From: Hondaea fermentalgiana
Taxonomy: Eukaryota; Sar; Bigyra; Thraustochytrida; Thraustochytriidae
Direction of reading: 5' to 3'
NCBI GenBank assembly: GCA_014084085.1
Contig: NPFB01000049.1
Span: 25,659 to 89,658 of the forward strand
Length of the DNA stretch: 64,000 bases
Under the pieces are notes generated by a model. The model ran no database searches, was not told the origin of the DNA, and saw only the letters and a program-made list of their open reading frames with translations. A program made the position numbers and the translations under genes. Below, one piece after another: positions 8,295-20,000 of this stretch (position 1 is the stretch's first letter; every line of letters begins with the position of its first letter).

Positions 8295-8933
8295 CTAGCA
8301 CTTTGCCTCTGCGGCAGCGCGATCCGCATCGTCAATGATTTCTTCGAACCGCTCCGATGAGGATTCAAGGTGTTGACGCTTTGATCTCATAATGTCAACA
8401 AAACACTCAAAATCGGCGCAGCTCAGAACGAGCTCAATAATCATCTGAGAAAGCTCACTCTGGTCCGTAGCCTTGCGTACTCGCTTGTAGAACTCGGCTT
8501 CCGAGATGCCTTCTTGCTTGCGGAAATTCTGCAAATGCTTTTCCATGATCCGCTCATACTTTTTATGAATCTTGGTGTAAACGAGTTTGTTCTCACTATC
8601 GTCGTCAAACTCAGAGCAATACTCTGCAAAGAAGGTGTCGATATCATCTGAAAGAGCTTGACCCCAAAAATCGATCAGTTTGGCAATGATGAGGTCGTCG
8701 CCAAAGATGCTCGACGCCAAGGTCATTTGGGTCTCGTCGGCGGGGGCATCGTCCCCATCTCCCGTAGCCGGTTCTGCAAATTTGGACTCGCCGCCCTCGT
8801 TCTCGCCGTCGGCGTGCTTGCACTCGCTATGACTTCTCGAACCCCTGGGCTTGTCATCGACTACGTCTTCATCCGCAAACTTGCTCTCGCGCGGGGCGCC
8901 GGACTCGGCGTTGTCGGCGAACTTGGACTCCAT
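8295..8933 (-). CDS. ARL2-binding (BART-domain) protein, 212 aa
   Basis: Predicted effector of the small GTPases ARL2/ARL3, which act in ciliary trafficking, tubulin folding and mitochondrial events. Residues about 75-190 form the all-helical BART domain: LIDFWGQALSDDIDTFFAEY, then EFDDDSENKLVYTKIHKKYE, which aligns with the human ARL2BP segment around its conserved E-N-K-L-x-Y-T, and finally the C-terminal helices to FECFVDIMRS. The first 70 residues are acidic and carry four copies of an E-[SC]-K-[FH]-A-[DE] motif (at about 2, 16, 37 and 49). Start set at 8933, immediately before the first copy; an in-frame ATG at 9056 adds a Cys-rich leader with no family similarity. It lies head-to-head with the OTU gene. 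Confidence 0.85.
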   Translation of the reverse strand: MESKFADNAESGAPRESKFADEDVVDDKPRGSRSHSECKHADGENEGGESKFAEPATGDGDDAPADETQMTLASSIFGDDLIIAKLIDFWGQALSDDIDTFFAEYCSEFDDDSENKLVYTKIHKKYERIMEKHLQNFRKQEGISEAEFYKRVRKATDQSELSQMIIELVLSCADFECFVDIMRSKRQHLESSSERFEEIIDDADRAAAEAKC

Positions 8934-9260
8934 CGTCGTGCTAAGTAGGCAGACAGATACCCTATCCTGCGAGGCGTGCTTCGACACTCGCGCCAAATGA
9001 GATCTGCAGCCGCAACATTCTTTTAAGCTAGCTGCAAGACATCCCCGCGCGCACAAAGTGGGACTCGCCCTCTCTCTCTCTCTCTTGAGGATTACGAATC
9101 AATCCATGGACAGAATGGACTCCGCGCAGCAAACGACGTGATTCCGTGCACGATAAGTATCAACGGATACATTGAGTGGGGAAAGAAAACCAAGCCGTCT
9201 GACAGTCTGCCTGCCCAATTTCAAGGTCCAGACCTCTCAAACGAGAGCAGAGCGAGCGCG

Positions 9261-9321
<61 letters not shown>

Positions 9322-9643
9322 CTCGGGGCCAAACGGCCACGATATTCCATTGGTTCATACACCCTCCTACCTCTATCGCTGTGCTTCGACGCGAAGCGCC
9401 TCGATCAACCTTTTGTTGGCAACAAAGCAGAGAAAGCTGGAAGGAAGCTCGAAGCGCTTTGTACAATAACGCTCGCATCGTCGACAGCCTTTGCCGAGGA
9501 AACGCTTGCCGCTCGCGAAAGCACATTCTTTGCCGTTCACAAAAGCACTTTGCAGCCACTTGTATATTGGCCAAACGCGCTCGTCACCAAAATCCAAAGC
9601 TGTTTGTGAAAAGGAAGGCTTGCAGAGGAAACATCGTGGAGGT
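8934..9643. promoter_or_regulatory. Divergent promoter region, BART and OTU genes
   Basis: 710 bp between divergent starts. It contains a CT-rich tract (9068-9086) and the compound GC/GA microsatellite at 9256-9319. Open plus-strand frames at 9138-9950 include the GA repeat read as Arg-Glu and are probably not coding. Confidence 0.45.
9256..9319 (+). repeat. Compound (GC)n(GA)n microsatellite
   Basis: An uninterrupted (GC)10 run at 9256-9276 passes directly into about 21 GA units ending at 9319. Alternating GC can form left-handed DNA and GA/TC tracts can form triplex (H-DNA); both lie about 325 bp upstream of the OTU start. Confidence 0.95.
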
Positions 9644-11491
9644 ATGGACCACAGGCATAGTATGCGTCGCGCACAAGATGGCCACAACTTTGACGATACG
9701 AGTTTCTTACGAGCCATTGAGCTTTCTCGCGAAAATGCTCGAAATTCGCTGTCGACGCATTCTTCTGGGAAAGCCAAGCTTCTTCGTGCAGACAGCGCCA
9801 GACGTAATCACAGCGTCGAAGACTATTCGCCTTCGCTTGGATCACCAAGAGCGTCACTTCGGCGGTCGGACTATCATGAGTATGCGGCAAACTCGTATCA
9901 ACATTCCGTGCCCATGTCAAATGGCGGATATATTCATGTTCCGAAGATGATTCGACCGCAACAGCCCAGCCGAGTGTCATCAGCGGAAAACAGCAAATCA
10001 TCTGTCTTCAATCTTCAAAGTGTGACACCTCCTCTGTCAGCTGGCGCACGACAATCACATCTTCAAACGTCGTACAGGAGGTCGAGCGATACCGTATCGT
10101 ACCCGTACCAGACTGCAGAACACACAAATCTAATTCCTTCTTCGGGATCGAGACGGCGTGAAAGTCAGCCTCGCGCACATTCTGAACACTCTCGCTTAAA
10201 TCGCCGCCAAGACCCGCATTATTCCACGCAGAGCTCGCGATACTATGATACGAGCCAATACCTTGCTCAGACTCAGCGCCAGTATCGAGTTTCACATGAA
10301 AATCAAGCCTATTCACAAACGTCGAGAGCTCAATATAAGAACGAGGGGGCCTTGCAAGCATCACAGCATGCTTCCTATTCCTACCACCATCAGTACCAGC
10401 ACCAGCAACAGCAGCAGCAGTACAACCACCACCACCAAGTCTCAAACGCCCCATACCGACGCCACACAAGCAGCTATGAGAATGGTTTTGTTGAAGAGGA
10501 AAAGAAAGAGAACGGTGACTTCAGAGACCACGGTGCGCTGATGCGATGGAAAGATACCGACAACGCCCTCGCCGCAGATTCTCGCTCAGATCGAATGCAC
10601 ACAACGCATGATGCTATTGACAGCTCGGCAGCAAATAGCTATGAAGAGCCTAGGAGAAGCAGCAAACATAGCAAAGCTGTTAAGATCGAGAAGAATAGCA
10701 AAAATAGCAGGAGCAGGAGCAAGAGCAAGACTGAGAGCAGCAGCAGCAGCAGCAGCAAAGCCGCCGAAAGAATGTACAAAAGTAGTTCTAGCACTGGCAA
10801 CATGAACGATTCTGCGGGCATATCGAGAAGTACAAGCAGTCGAATGCGAAGCGAAAGCACAGAGTCCAAGAGCGATGAAGTCGTGCATCTCTCGTGCGAT
10901 CGATGCGACAGCTCAGAGCATACGACTGACGCCTGTCCCTGGTTTAAAAAGGGCCGCGACAAACACCCGGACGCGCAACGCCGTAAAATGCTTTCCATGG
11001 GCGGAGACAGCGACGGCAAGGTTGTTTACCTTCAGAACGCGCGCATCGTGACCATGCCTGGGGATGGGAACTGCCTCTTCCACTCACTTTGCTATGGTCT
11101 TGGCGGCGTGGAAAATGCAGGAACTCTCCGGCGCAAAATTGCCGACTTCATCGCAAGAAACCCAAAGCTCCTCATTGCCGACACCCCTCTCGAGGATTGG
11201 GTAAACTGGGACAGCAACAAAAGTGTACGCGAGTACGCGCAACGAATGGCCCGATCAGGGTGGGGAGGCGGCATCGAGTGTGCCGCCTGTTCGCATCTCA
11301 TGCATGTCAATGTGCACATTTACGAGCGCGAAAAAAAGGCGTCCTCTGCTTCATACTTTTCGCGCTCAAGAAGCTCCCGTGCGAGTGGCGGCGGCTTTAA
11401 GCGAATTTCCTGCTTCAATCTGCCTGGTGCGACGCGCACCGTCCGCGTTCTCTATTGCGGCGGTATTCACTACAATGCCCTGGTGGTGTGA
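9644..11491 (+). CDS. OTU-family deubiquitinase with UIM and CCHC zinc knuckle, 615 aa
   Basis: Predicted cysteine-type deubiquitinase. The OTU core is C-terminal: D474-G-N-C477 in MPGDGNCLFHSLCYGL, with the catalytic His at H609 in GIHYNALVV. N-terminal residues 17-31 (DDTSFLRAIELSREN) match a ubiquitin-interacting motif, with A-I-x-x-S at its core. A CCHC knuckle, C418-x2-C421-x4-H426-x4-C431, comes just before the OTU domain. Between lie about 380 residues of low-complexity Ser/Arg/Tyr/Gln/His sequence, including an HQ tract (about residues 255-285) and poly-Ser, probably disordered. The ATG at 9644 places the UIM at the N-terminus; ATGs at 9491 and 9662 are alternatives. The UIM and knuckle would let it engage ubiquitin chains or RNA/protein partners while the OTU domain cleaves. 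The last hydrophobic residues follow the catalytic His closely, typical for OTU domains. Confidence 0.88.
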   Translation: MDHRHSMRRAQDGHNFDDTSFLRAIELSRENARNSLSTHSSGKAKLLRADSARRNHSVEDYSPSLGSPRASLRRSDYHEYAANSYQHSVPMSNGGYIHVPKMIRPQQPSRVSSAENSKSSVFNLQSVTPPLSAGARQSHLQTSYRRSSDTVSYPYQTAEHTNLIPSSGSRRRESQPRAHSEHSRLNRRQDPHYSTQSSRYYDTSQYLAQTQRQYRVSHENQAYSQTSRAQYKNEGALQASQHASYSYHHQYQHQQQQQQYNHHHQVSNAPYRRHTSSYENGFVEEEKKENGDFRDHGALMRWKDTDNALAADSRSDRMHTTHDAIDSSAANSYEEPRRSSKHSKAVKIEKNSKNSRSRSKSKTESSSSSSSKAAERMYKSSSSTGNMNDSAGISRSTSSRMRSESTESKSDEVVHLSCDRCDSSEHTTDACPWFKKGRDKHPDAQRRKMLSMGGDSDGKVVYLQNARIVTMPGDGNCLFHSLCYGLGGVENAGTLRRKIADFIARNPKLLIADTPLEDWVNWDSNKSVREYAQRMARSGWGGGIECAACSHLMHVNVHIYEREKKASSASYFSRSRSSRASGGGFKRISCFNLPGATRTVRVLYCGGIHYNALVV

Positions 11492-11773
11492 TGGGTGCTC
11501 AATGATGACCAATAATAATGAACTAATGTGGCCTTGAAACGTTGTCCAAGTCAAAAGGTCGGTCCGAGGTGCTTCGAAAAATATCTTCGGCCAAATGGCC
11601 AAACTCGCAACCTGAACGCCCGACCCCGACCGAGAACAAGCTTCTCCACGCACAAGTAGGGTCAGGTCCGCAGAGTATCCGCTCGCCCGCCCGCACGCAC
11701 GCCCCGCACGCACGCACGTTCTTCGCGCGGCTACTCTACGCGCTTGCAGTGCTCCACAAAAGTTCTCCCAAAG

Positions 11774-12517
11774 ATGACAAAGCCCATCGTCTGGGGCTCG
11801 GTCATGAGCCAGCCGACGCGCGCCGTGCTGTGGACGGCGCTTCTTTCGCGGGTTGAGATCGACTTTCGCCCCATCGATACGGGCAAGGGCGACCACCTCA
11901 CGCCGGAGTTTCTTAAGCTCAACCCGAACAAAAAGTTCCCAGTCGTCCAGGATGGCAACTTTGTCCTCCACGAAAGCCACGCTATCATGAAGTACCTCCT
12001 GGAGAAATATGCCCCTGCGGACGTGCGAGAGCAACTTTATCCACCGTCTGATCTCGAGGCTCGTAGTCGGATTGACACCTGGCTCGATTGGAAACACAAC
12101 TTTCTTCGTCCTGGAGCTTGTGGGCTCATTCGTCGTCGCGTCATGCGTCACTTGCTCCCTGATGTGAGCAAGCACTCGATGGTATGGGATCTCAAGGAAA
12201 TTCCCGCCGAGCGCGAGGAACGCATGCTGTTGGACTCGCTCAAGGTGATGGATGATCAGATCGCCGCAGGTTCGTACATTGCTGGAACTAACTCCGCTTC
12301 TCTCGCCGACATTGCCTTATTCACGGAGATTTCCCAGCTCGACCTTCTTCCGCAAGATGTATCGCCTCCTCACGGTTGTGACTTTTCCAAAGACTTTCCT
12401 AACGTTCATGCCTGGTCGCAGCGACTTCGTGCACTCGAAGGGTATGAGACGATCATTTCTGGCTTCACCCGGGCTCAACCAAAGGTGGAGGCATTGCGCT
12501 CGCAAGGCAAGCTCTGA
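11774..12517 (+). CDS. Theta-like glutathione S-transferase, 247 aa
   Basis: Glutathione conjugation enzyme, cytosolic type. The N-terminal thioredoxin-like half has S12 in MSQPTRAV, aligning with the catalytic Ser of theta-class GSTs, the cis-Pro at P56 in KKFPVVQDG, and E67-S68 in LHESHAIMKYL for binding the glutamyl end of glutathione. The helical half carries IDTWLDWKHNFLRPG and the N-capping motif SLADIALFTEI. The length is typical of theta enzymes. I chose the ATG at 11774 (aagATGa) since the family start lies a few residues before the first strand; the ATG at 11744 adds 10 residues. It lies 282 bp after the OTU stop on the same strand. Confidence 0.92.
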   Translation: MTKPIVWGSVMSQPTRAVLWTALLSRVEIDFRPIDTGKGDHLTPEFLKLNPNKKFPVVQDGNFVLHESHAIMKYLLEKYAPADVREQLYPPSDLEARSRIDTWLDWKHNFLRPGACGLIRRRVMRHLLPDVSKHSMVWDLKEIPAEREERMLLDSLKVMDDQIAAGSYIAGTNSASLADIALFTEISQLDLLPQDVSPPHGCDFSKDFPNVHAWSQRLRALEGYETIISGFTRAQPKVEALRSQGKL

Positions 12518-14006
12518 TACAAATCGGTCTTCATCTCTTTGCTGAGCAAGACCTGGCCCCTTCTATCCTTTCTTTATATCATAATATCTTCAAGCAACAC
12601 AGTGACAGTATTTGCACTTACATGGCTTTAGGCTTAACTCTAGTCCCAGGGTTCTGCTTACTGTTAGAACAATACACGAGCTACGTTTGGTATAAGATGC
12701 ACACATGCGGGCTTGCTTACAATGGGTTCACACGCACAAGTGTTCCACAATCACAGCCTTCTTGCGCTCTTTCTTCATCCAATGCCGAAAGCGTCCTTCC
12801 GCTCGATACCAAGCCGCCTGCCTCTCTCCACTTCACTCCAACTCTCTCAGCCTGCACTCTCCCGCCCGTTCACGCCCTCGTCGCACGCCGCAGCCGCTGC
12901 CGGGCTTTGAGTCTCGCCTCTCTTTCCAACAATCTCGGAGGCGGCACGCGCTTCGGCCGTTAGGGAAAAAGATTGCTGCCACACTGACAGTACAAGAGCA
13001 CTGCACTGCAGTGCCCGGAGCCTGCAGTGGCTTGCAGGGTCCGATTATGCAAGGCCCTACTCACCGTGGACCACTCCTCCCTCGCCGTCGGCCTCTGTCT
13101 CCGGACCGCCGCCAATGCGATGGGCCTCGGCCCAACTGCAAGCAGCAGCAGCAGCAGCAGCCAGGCAGCTGCTGCGCAGGCGGGTCCTTCACGGTCGCAA
13201 AATGGTCCCATCCATGATGGCCGCCCTGTCATAACAATGAGTGCCACGGCCACCAAAGCACGAGTGGGACAGCCAAAGATGGCGCTCGGAGGGCGCCGCG
13301 GAGAGCGGTGAAGCTGTTCATGCCGAGCGACCGCGGGAGGAGAGAAGGGTGGCTCGCTTTTGCGGCGCGAGCGGCTGCGGCTGCTGGCAGTGGCAAGGCC
13401 GAGTGGAGCGGAGCCTCGGAAGTGGAAGGGAAAAACCTGGCCTCGACGGCACGGATCGCGCAGAGAACTAACGGACGTTCCCCAGTGACCGAGTCCGGTA
13501 AGAGCAACTAAATGTTTTAACCATATTTCACGCTTAGCGGACTTGGAAAGTGGGACGCGTCGGTTAGGTGGGCCACGCCCGCGGCGTGGGGCGCGGATAA
13601 CCGAGTGGGTGCGTGCCTCTGCAAGCGGAGAATGGGGGCGCGGCAAGTGGGGTATAGGCGGCAACAAGTGGGTAATGGGATGGGCCAGATCGCTCGCAGT
13701 GCAACACGCGCAGCCAACGGCGACGCGGACGCGGGCTAGGAAAAGCCTGACAAACAGATCCTATTGCGCTCCAGGCCGCGCGCGAGGCGCGGCGGCAGGA
13801 GAGGCGGAGTGGCGCCAGGCGTGCGCTGCGTCGCCAACGAAGCTGAGTTGAGCTGGCTTGAGCTGGGCGGAGCTGAGCCGAGCTGCGAGCAGCTGAGCGG
13901 AGCAGAACTGAGCTTGCGAGCTCGCGAGTGCGCGAGCCAAGTCACCAGTTAGCTGCTTCGCCTGCTTGGTATATCTATCTGTCTCGCTTGCCCAAGGAAG
14001 GGCAAA
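12518..14006. promoter_or_regulatory. 1.5-kb upstream region of the giant gene
   Basis: No protein gene is convincing here: frames at 12622-12963, 12960-13667, 13308-13511 and 13543-13851 overlap each other on both strands and show only compositional bias. Visible elements are a (AGC)7 run at 13141-13161 and eight 10-bp repeats at 13841-13920. A TATATCTAT stretch at 13971-13979 lies too close to the ATG to be a confident TATA box. Confidence 0.5.
13841..13920 (+). repeat. Eight tandem 10-bp AGCTG repeats
   Basis: Eight consecutive decamers, each starting AGC and six of them AGCTG, run from 13841 to 13920 with exact 10-bp spacing: agctgagttg, agctggcttg, agctgggcgg, agctgagccg and so on. The array ends 86 bp before the giant gene's ATG. 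The period is close to one helical turn, so bound proteins would sit on one face of the DNA. Confidence 0.9.
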
Positions 14007-14081
14007 ATGACCAAGATGATGGCCGCGTGGATTGTCGCGGTCAGTGCGATTGCCGCTGCGTGCCAACTGGGCGCTTTGGCA
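14007..14081 (+). other. Signal peptide of the giant protein
   Basis: Residues 1-25: a short basic start (MTKMM), a hydrophobic core (AAWIVAVSAIAAA) and the small-residue site GALA before VEVPSAP, which begins the first FN3 domain. Confidence 0.8.
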
Positions 14082-17000
14082 GTTGAGGTTCCAAGCGCTC
14101 CGACCGATGCACGTCTTCACCTGCGCTCGGGCACGAGCCTTTTCGTTGACTTTGCCGCACCTCTCAACGACGGCGGGTCGGAGGTCACCTCCTACGCGGT
14201 CGAATGGGACACTGAGCCTGGGACTCGCGAGGTTCAGATTGTCAAGACCGACGTCTATCTGGGACCCAACGAAGTGCAACAAATCACCACCTCGGCCACC
14301 CATGTCGATGAGGTACAAGTCGTACGCACCACGGCGACTGAAGTGCGAGAGGTCCAGACCATCACCACTTCCGGTGCCCCGACAGTCGACGGTGGCTGGT
14401 TTACCGTCGTCTTTGATGCTACGGCCCTGGGCCTCGGCTTTCATACCTCGGGGTACATTGATCATGATGCCGTGGCCATGGCTGGCGACGATGGCGCTCC
14501 TCTGCATTCCAGTATGCAGGAGATCATCGAGGCCATGCCCAATGTCCAAGGCGCCGTCAACGTCGTGCGAACGGCTGATGGAAATGGTGGCTACACCTGG
14601 ACGATTACCTTTTCTGATATGGATGGTAATCTTCCAGAGCTAGAGATCGGCACGCAGGAGCTCATTGGCAGTGGCGCAGAGGTTACCTTTGGTACCGATA
14701 CCGACGGCAATGAGATTTCCGGCACCTTCACTCTCACCTACGAGGGCGATGAGACCGCCAGTCTCCCGTACGATGCCACAGACGCCGAAGTCAAGGAGGC
14801 CCTCGAGATTCTTCCCTCAATCGACGTGGTCGAGGTCACGCGCTCTGGACCTGACGGAGAGCGGGGATTTGCGTGGTCCATCACCTTTGTCTCGGACGTC
14901 AATGCAGGCGACCTCGCTGCAATGACGCCGGCCTCTGATCTCTCTGGCGATGGTGCCAGCATCGTTGTATGCACAGACGCTGACAGCGTTTCTCCCTGTG
15001 ACGGCTCAAGCGTTGCCGGCAATCATCTCAGCGGCTCGTTCAAGCTAACATATAATGGTGAAGAGACAGGCACGATCGCATACGACGCCGATGCAAGTGA
15101 GATGCAAAGCGTGCTTGACTCGCTCTCGAACCTCGGGAGCGTCTCCGTCTCCTTTGACGAAGCTTCTGTTGATCGCAATCAAGGCAGGACCTGGTTTGTG
15201 ACTTTTCTTGATGACGCTGGAGACCTCTCTGACCTTGTAGCCTCCGACGTGAGCGGTCTCAATGGCGTTGGAAAGAGTGTCACCGTCTCAGAGACTCGTA
15301 AGGGTACTGACAAGCAGATCTTCACCATCACGGCAACTGCTACCGGTACGGCTACCGGCTCCTTTCAGTTGGAGCATGACTCGGTCGTTACCAATGGTAT
15401 TTCCGTCAATCCTGCTGACCACGGTGCCGGCGCAGATTGCGATACGGTCGCCGCGAGCATGGCCACGGAGCTTCAGGCGCTAAGTGTCGTTGGATCGGTC
15501 TCGGTCACTTCGCAGTCGGCTGCTCCTGATGGAAACGGCGCGTGCGTTTGGGACGTCACCTTTGACACCAAGGCAGGGACCGGCTTGGTGCTTAGTGCCA
15601 ATGATGTGGACCTCTCAAACGTTGCTCTTAGTGTGGGCGACTTCCAAACGAGTACATCCGAAGCGCTCGGTGGCCACTTCACTCTGGCATACGAAGGTCA
15701 GGTCACAGGCTACCTGCCCTTTGATGCCACCGCCCTTGCTGTGAAGGAAGCTCTCGAGCGCCTTGACACAATTGGTGAAGTTGATGTCACAAGAAGCGAT
15801 GCGGATGAAAATGGCGGCTACGAGTGGAGTGTCACTTTCCTCTCGGAGCTTCTCGGTCCTCTCGACGACGGTGACCTTCGTCTCTTAGACATGGACACCC
15901 GTGCTCTCACAGGTACCTTTGCGGACGTGGCCAGTAGCGTTACCGAAGATGTCAAGGGCATTGCGCCTCCCTTCAACAGCCAAGGTGCCAACGCACCGAT
16001 CGGTTCTCATGACGTCACAGACATGTCCGCCTTGTACTATGAGATTCCTGACCTTAAGCAGGGCGTGGAGTACTGGGTACGGGTTTCGGCCATCAACGAT
16101 CAAGGAAGCGGTCGCTATGCTATGACCTTGCCCGCCAAGCTCGCACCAGCGAATGTCCCACCGGGTCCTCCAGCTGATGCCACCCTCTCCGTGGTTGACG
16201 GCACCACGCTTCGTGTTTCCATGAGCGAGCCCACCCTTTCTGGTGGAGGTATTCTTGATGCTTTTCGTGTCGAATGGGATACCGTTGAGCTGAATTCAGA
16301 GGTGCAGAGTGTCCAGCTAGATGTACCGGTCCAGCCCGAGATTCAAGTGATTTCGACCTCCGCCAACAACGTCGACGAGGTTCAGCATATTCGCATCCTC
16401 GGTCAAACATCTGGGAACGCTGTCACCGAGGAGCAAGCCATTCGCTGTGATGCCACGGGCGGTACCTTCCGACTGGGTTTCGACGGCACCTTTACAGATC
16501 CAATCCAGTGGAACGCAACCCTCCTCGATCTCGAGAGTGCTCTCACCAGGCTTTCTGCCATCAACGCTGTCACTGTGAGCATCAGTACTGCGACGACGAC
16601 AACACAAAGTGTTCTCTGCAGACCTTACAATGCTGTGCTCAACGAGGAACCTGAAGAAGTGAGCATCCTTTTTGACGACGTCGCCACATACACTGGCAAG
16701 CTCCCTCTCCTCGAGACTGATCTCGAGGGTCTGGAGGGCAACCGGATTATTGACGTCTCCAAAACGACCGAAGGAGAAGCTGATGTCTCGGGTTCCTTTA
16801 TGCTCGCATTTCAAGGGTACACCACTGGCACGATTGATGTCAACGTCGACGCGGCGACCCTTGCGCAAGCCCTGGAGAGTCTCCCTTCGATCGGGACAGG
16901 AAATGTTGCAGTTTCGGGCTCTTCCATGGAATTCGTTGTTACATTCACAAGTGCGAGCCTTGACGGAGACCAGCCAGACATCACGGTTGCGAACGCGGCA

Positions 17001-20000
17001 GGACTTCGCGGCAACGACGCGCGCGTGGTGATCTGCACGGATGGAGCAGCCGATGGCGACTGCTCGGGCATCTCTAGCGTTCAAGGGAACTCTGTTCGCG
17101 GAGATTTCACGCTCGAGTTGCGCGGTCACACCACGCGAGCGATCGAGTACAATGCTGCAGCGTCCGTCATGAAGAGCAGACTCGAAGAGCTTCCTAACAT
17201 CGGCGTCGTCGACGTTGCGCGTACGGGGCCAGATACGCCTGGAGGCACATACGCCTGGACTGTGATGTTTACGAGTAATCCGGGCGCCTTTCCCTTTGCC
17301 AGCTTTGACCGTGCAGATCTCATTCCTGATGGAAGCGGTCTCTTGGCCACGGCCACAGGTGAGACAGTCTCCGTGGGGATGACACCATCACAGGAAGGAT
17401 CGGACCCGCTCGGTGGAAGCTTCCAGCTTGCTTTTACAGACAATTTGGGAGCCACGGTCACGTCAGCGGCTATCCCGGCCACTGCTTCCGCGGACCGTGT
17501 CAAGGCGGAGCTCGAGAGCATGTCTGGGATCGGCACAGTCGAGGTTGACAAGACTGTGGATGCCATTGACGGTGCATTCATTCGCTGGGACATTACCTTT
17601 GCGTCCTGCAGAGGAGATGCCTCTCCCACGTGCAATATCGGCAATCTGAATCCTCTCTCTCCTGATTCTGCCGGGCTCACAGGCGGCTACACAGCCAACC
17701 CGCCCACAATCACTGTTACGCAATCGACGGTAGGTACGGGCGGGTCGGGATCAGCCAACTACAACACGGCCGAGATTTCGGATCTCAGCGCTGGGGCACC
17801 GTACACGTACGATATTACCGGGTTGGATCTGGGCGTGAACTATTATGTACGCGTCTCTGCCAAAACGACATGCGAGGAAGTGTGCCCAGACTGCTGCTCG
17901 TATGGTGTACCGATCGCAACCACCCCAAGGGTGGCGGCGCCCATGCACGGCGCTCCCGGTCAGCCGGCGCCACCCGTACTTCGTGCTTCAACCCAAGACA
18001 GCCTTGTGATTGCATGGTCGCATCCGCCGAGTACAGGCGGATCCCCCGTGACAGGCTACGAGCTCTGGATGGACGAATGGGCCGGCGGAGACTTTGCCAT
18101 GATCTACGATGGCACAGGCCAGGACCACGTGACTGCCTTTGACACAGCCTCCAAGTTTGCTCTTGTTCCCGGGCGCCGCTACCGCGCAAAGTACCGAGCT
18201 CTCAACGCAATCGGGGCTGGTGAGTTCTCCGACGAGGCTATCTTTGTGGCCCGATCTGCCCCTAAAGCGCCAGCTGCGCCAACGCAACCCAAGCGAGACC
18301 CCACCATGACGCACGATGGCACGGCACTTGCAGGAGATGCCATGGCCGGTATTTACTGGACCACTCCGGTTGATAATGGAGGAAGTCGAATCACTGGCTA
18401 TGAAATCTACCGTGATGATGGCAGTGGTGGAAATTTTAACCCGCCTCTCCCTTTCGGCCAGCTTCCAGTGCAGCAACTTCGCGTGACGGACGTCACTGGT
18501 GTTACGGGTAATCTCGTCTTGATCTACCAAGGAGAATCGACGTCCACGATCGATTTCTCCTCTCCTCCATCGGCTGATGATGTGCGCGACGCGCTAGAGC
18601 CTGTTGTTGGTTTGGTTGACGTCACAACTTCGAATCCGAGCGGAAACGAGCACGAGTGGACAATTACCTTTTTTGAGCTTCATGGTGAAATCGAAGCCTT
18701 GACTCCGACTGGTCTTACCATCTCTTCAGGTTCCGTCGCTGTGAGCATCGTACAAGATGGTGCAGGTGACCCCGCCGTGCAGATTGTGCAGCCTTCTTGC
18801 GATGGAGAAACGATTACAGGTGAATTTTCGCTCACGTTCTCGCACGGGGAGCTCTTTTCGGTTTCTTCTGGCGACAGTCTCGTGGCAGATCCAGTCACGA
18901 TCGGTCCTTTTAATTATGACGCCAATGCCGCGACAGTCAAGAGTGGCATCGAGGCAGCTTTGGCTTCGGCTGATGGCGGTCAAGTGACAGTCGAAGTACA
19001 CCGACGCGAGATCGATGCTAGCACAAACCAGTACATGTTCGCCATTGCCTTTACGAGTGGACTCGTTCCTGGCGCGCGTGGCGTTTACGAGACAATTCCT
19101 CTCTTTGCGCCTCTCGCAAATGACTTATTGTGTGATGCTGGATCTGGAAGCAACTCGCCAAGAGTAGACGCCTCGCGTCTCGTCGCTGGCTCGCTTTCCC
19201 ACGTATCGGGTGATCTGAACGAAGGCAGGCCGTACCGTTTCTACATCCGAGCAATCAATGCACAGGGCACGTCTGTGCGTTCGCCAATGTATGCGGTCCT
19301 CACTGCGGCGCTTCCTGATGCATCTGCGGCCCCAATGATTACCGATGTTGAAGCCTCTGCAATTTCCATTGGTTGGACGCGTGCAACCAACATGCGAGGC
19401 TCGCCGGCAACTGGATTCAAGGTGTACCGTTTCGATTCTGTGGCACCGGAGACTGTTGCAGACCCGACACCCGTGAAGAATGAGGTCCAGCGCGTCGTTG
19501 TCGCTGCGGATGCAGAGCAGCCCGAGATTCAGCAAATTTCTATCTCTGCCACTGCAGGCGACGTTCGACTGAGTTTTGCGGGAGAGACAACGAGCAATAT
19601 TGCTTACAACGCAGACGCAGCAACAGTACAAACTGCCTTGAATGGTCTCGCTGCGCTCACCAGTGCGGCTGATGCAGCCTTGGGTGTCACGGTTGCTCGC
19701 TCGGGAGGAGGTTCTTCGTTTGTGTGGACAATCATCTTTGATGCCCTTCACGGCGACGTTGAGACAATTCAGGTGGACGAGACGCCTTTGACGGGAAGCA
19801 CCAGTGTGGAAGAAGTGCAGTCTGGTATCGCCCCTCTTGCGGGAACCTTTACGTTGAGTTTTCGGGGTGCCACGACACAAGAACTGTCCTTTGATGCGTC
19901 ACCCACTGCGATGCGACGCGCGCTTGAGCGTCTGTCAACCATTGGAAAGGTCGACGTTGATCGAACGGCCGTTACGGGCTCGAGACCTGGTTTGCAGTGG

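Noticed and set aside
12622..13851. Several overlapping frames of 60-235 aa before the giant gene
   Set aside because: They overlap on both strands, share only composition bias and have no recognisable domain.
13971..13979. TATA box for the giant gene
   Set aside because: It is only about 30 bp before the ATG, leaving almost no 5' UTR; no support beyond AT content.
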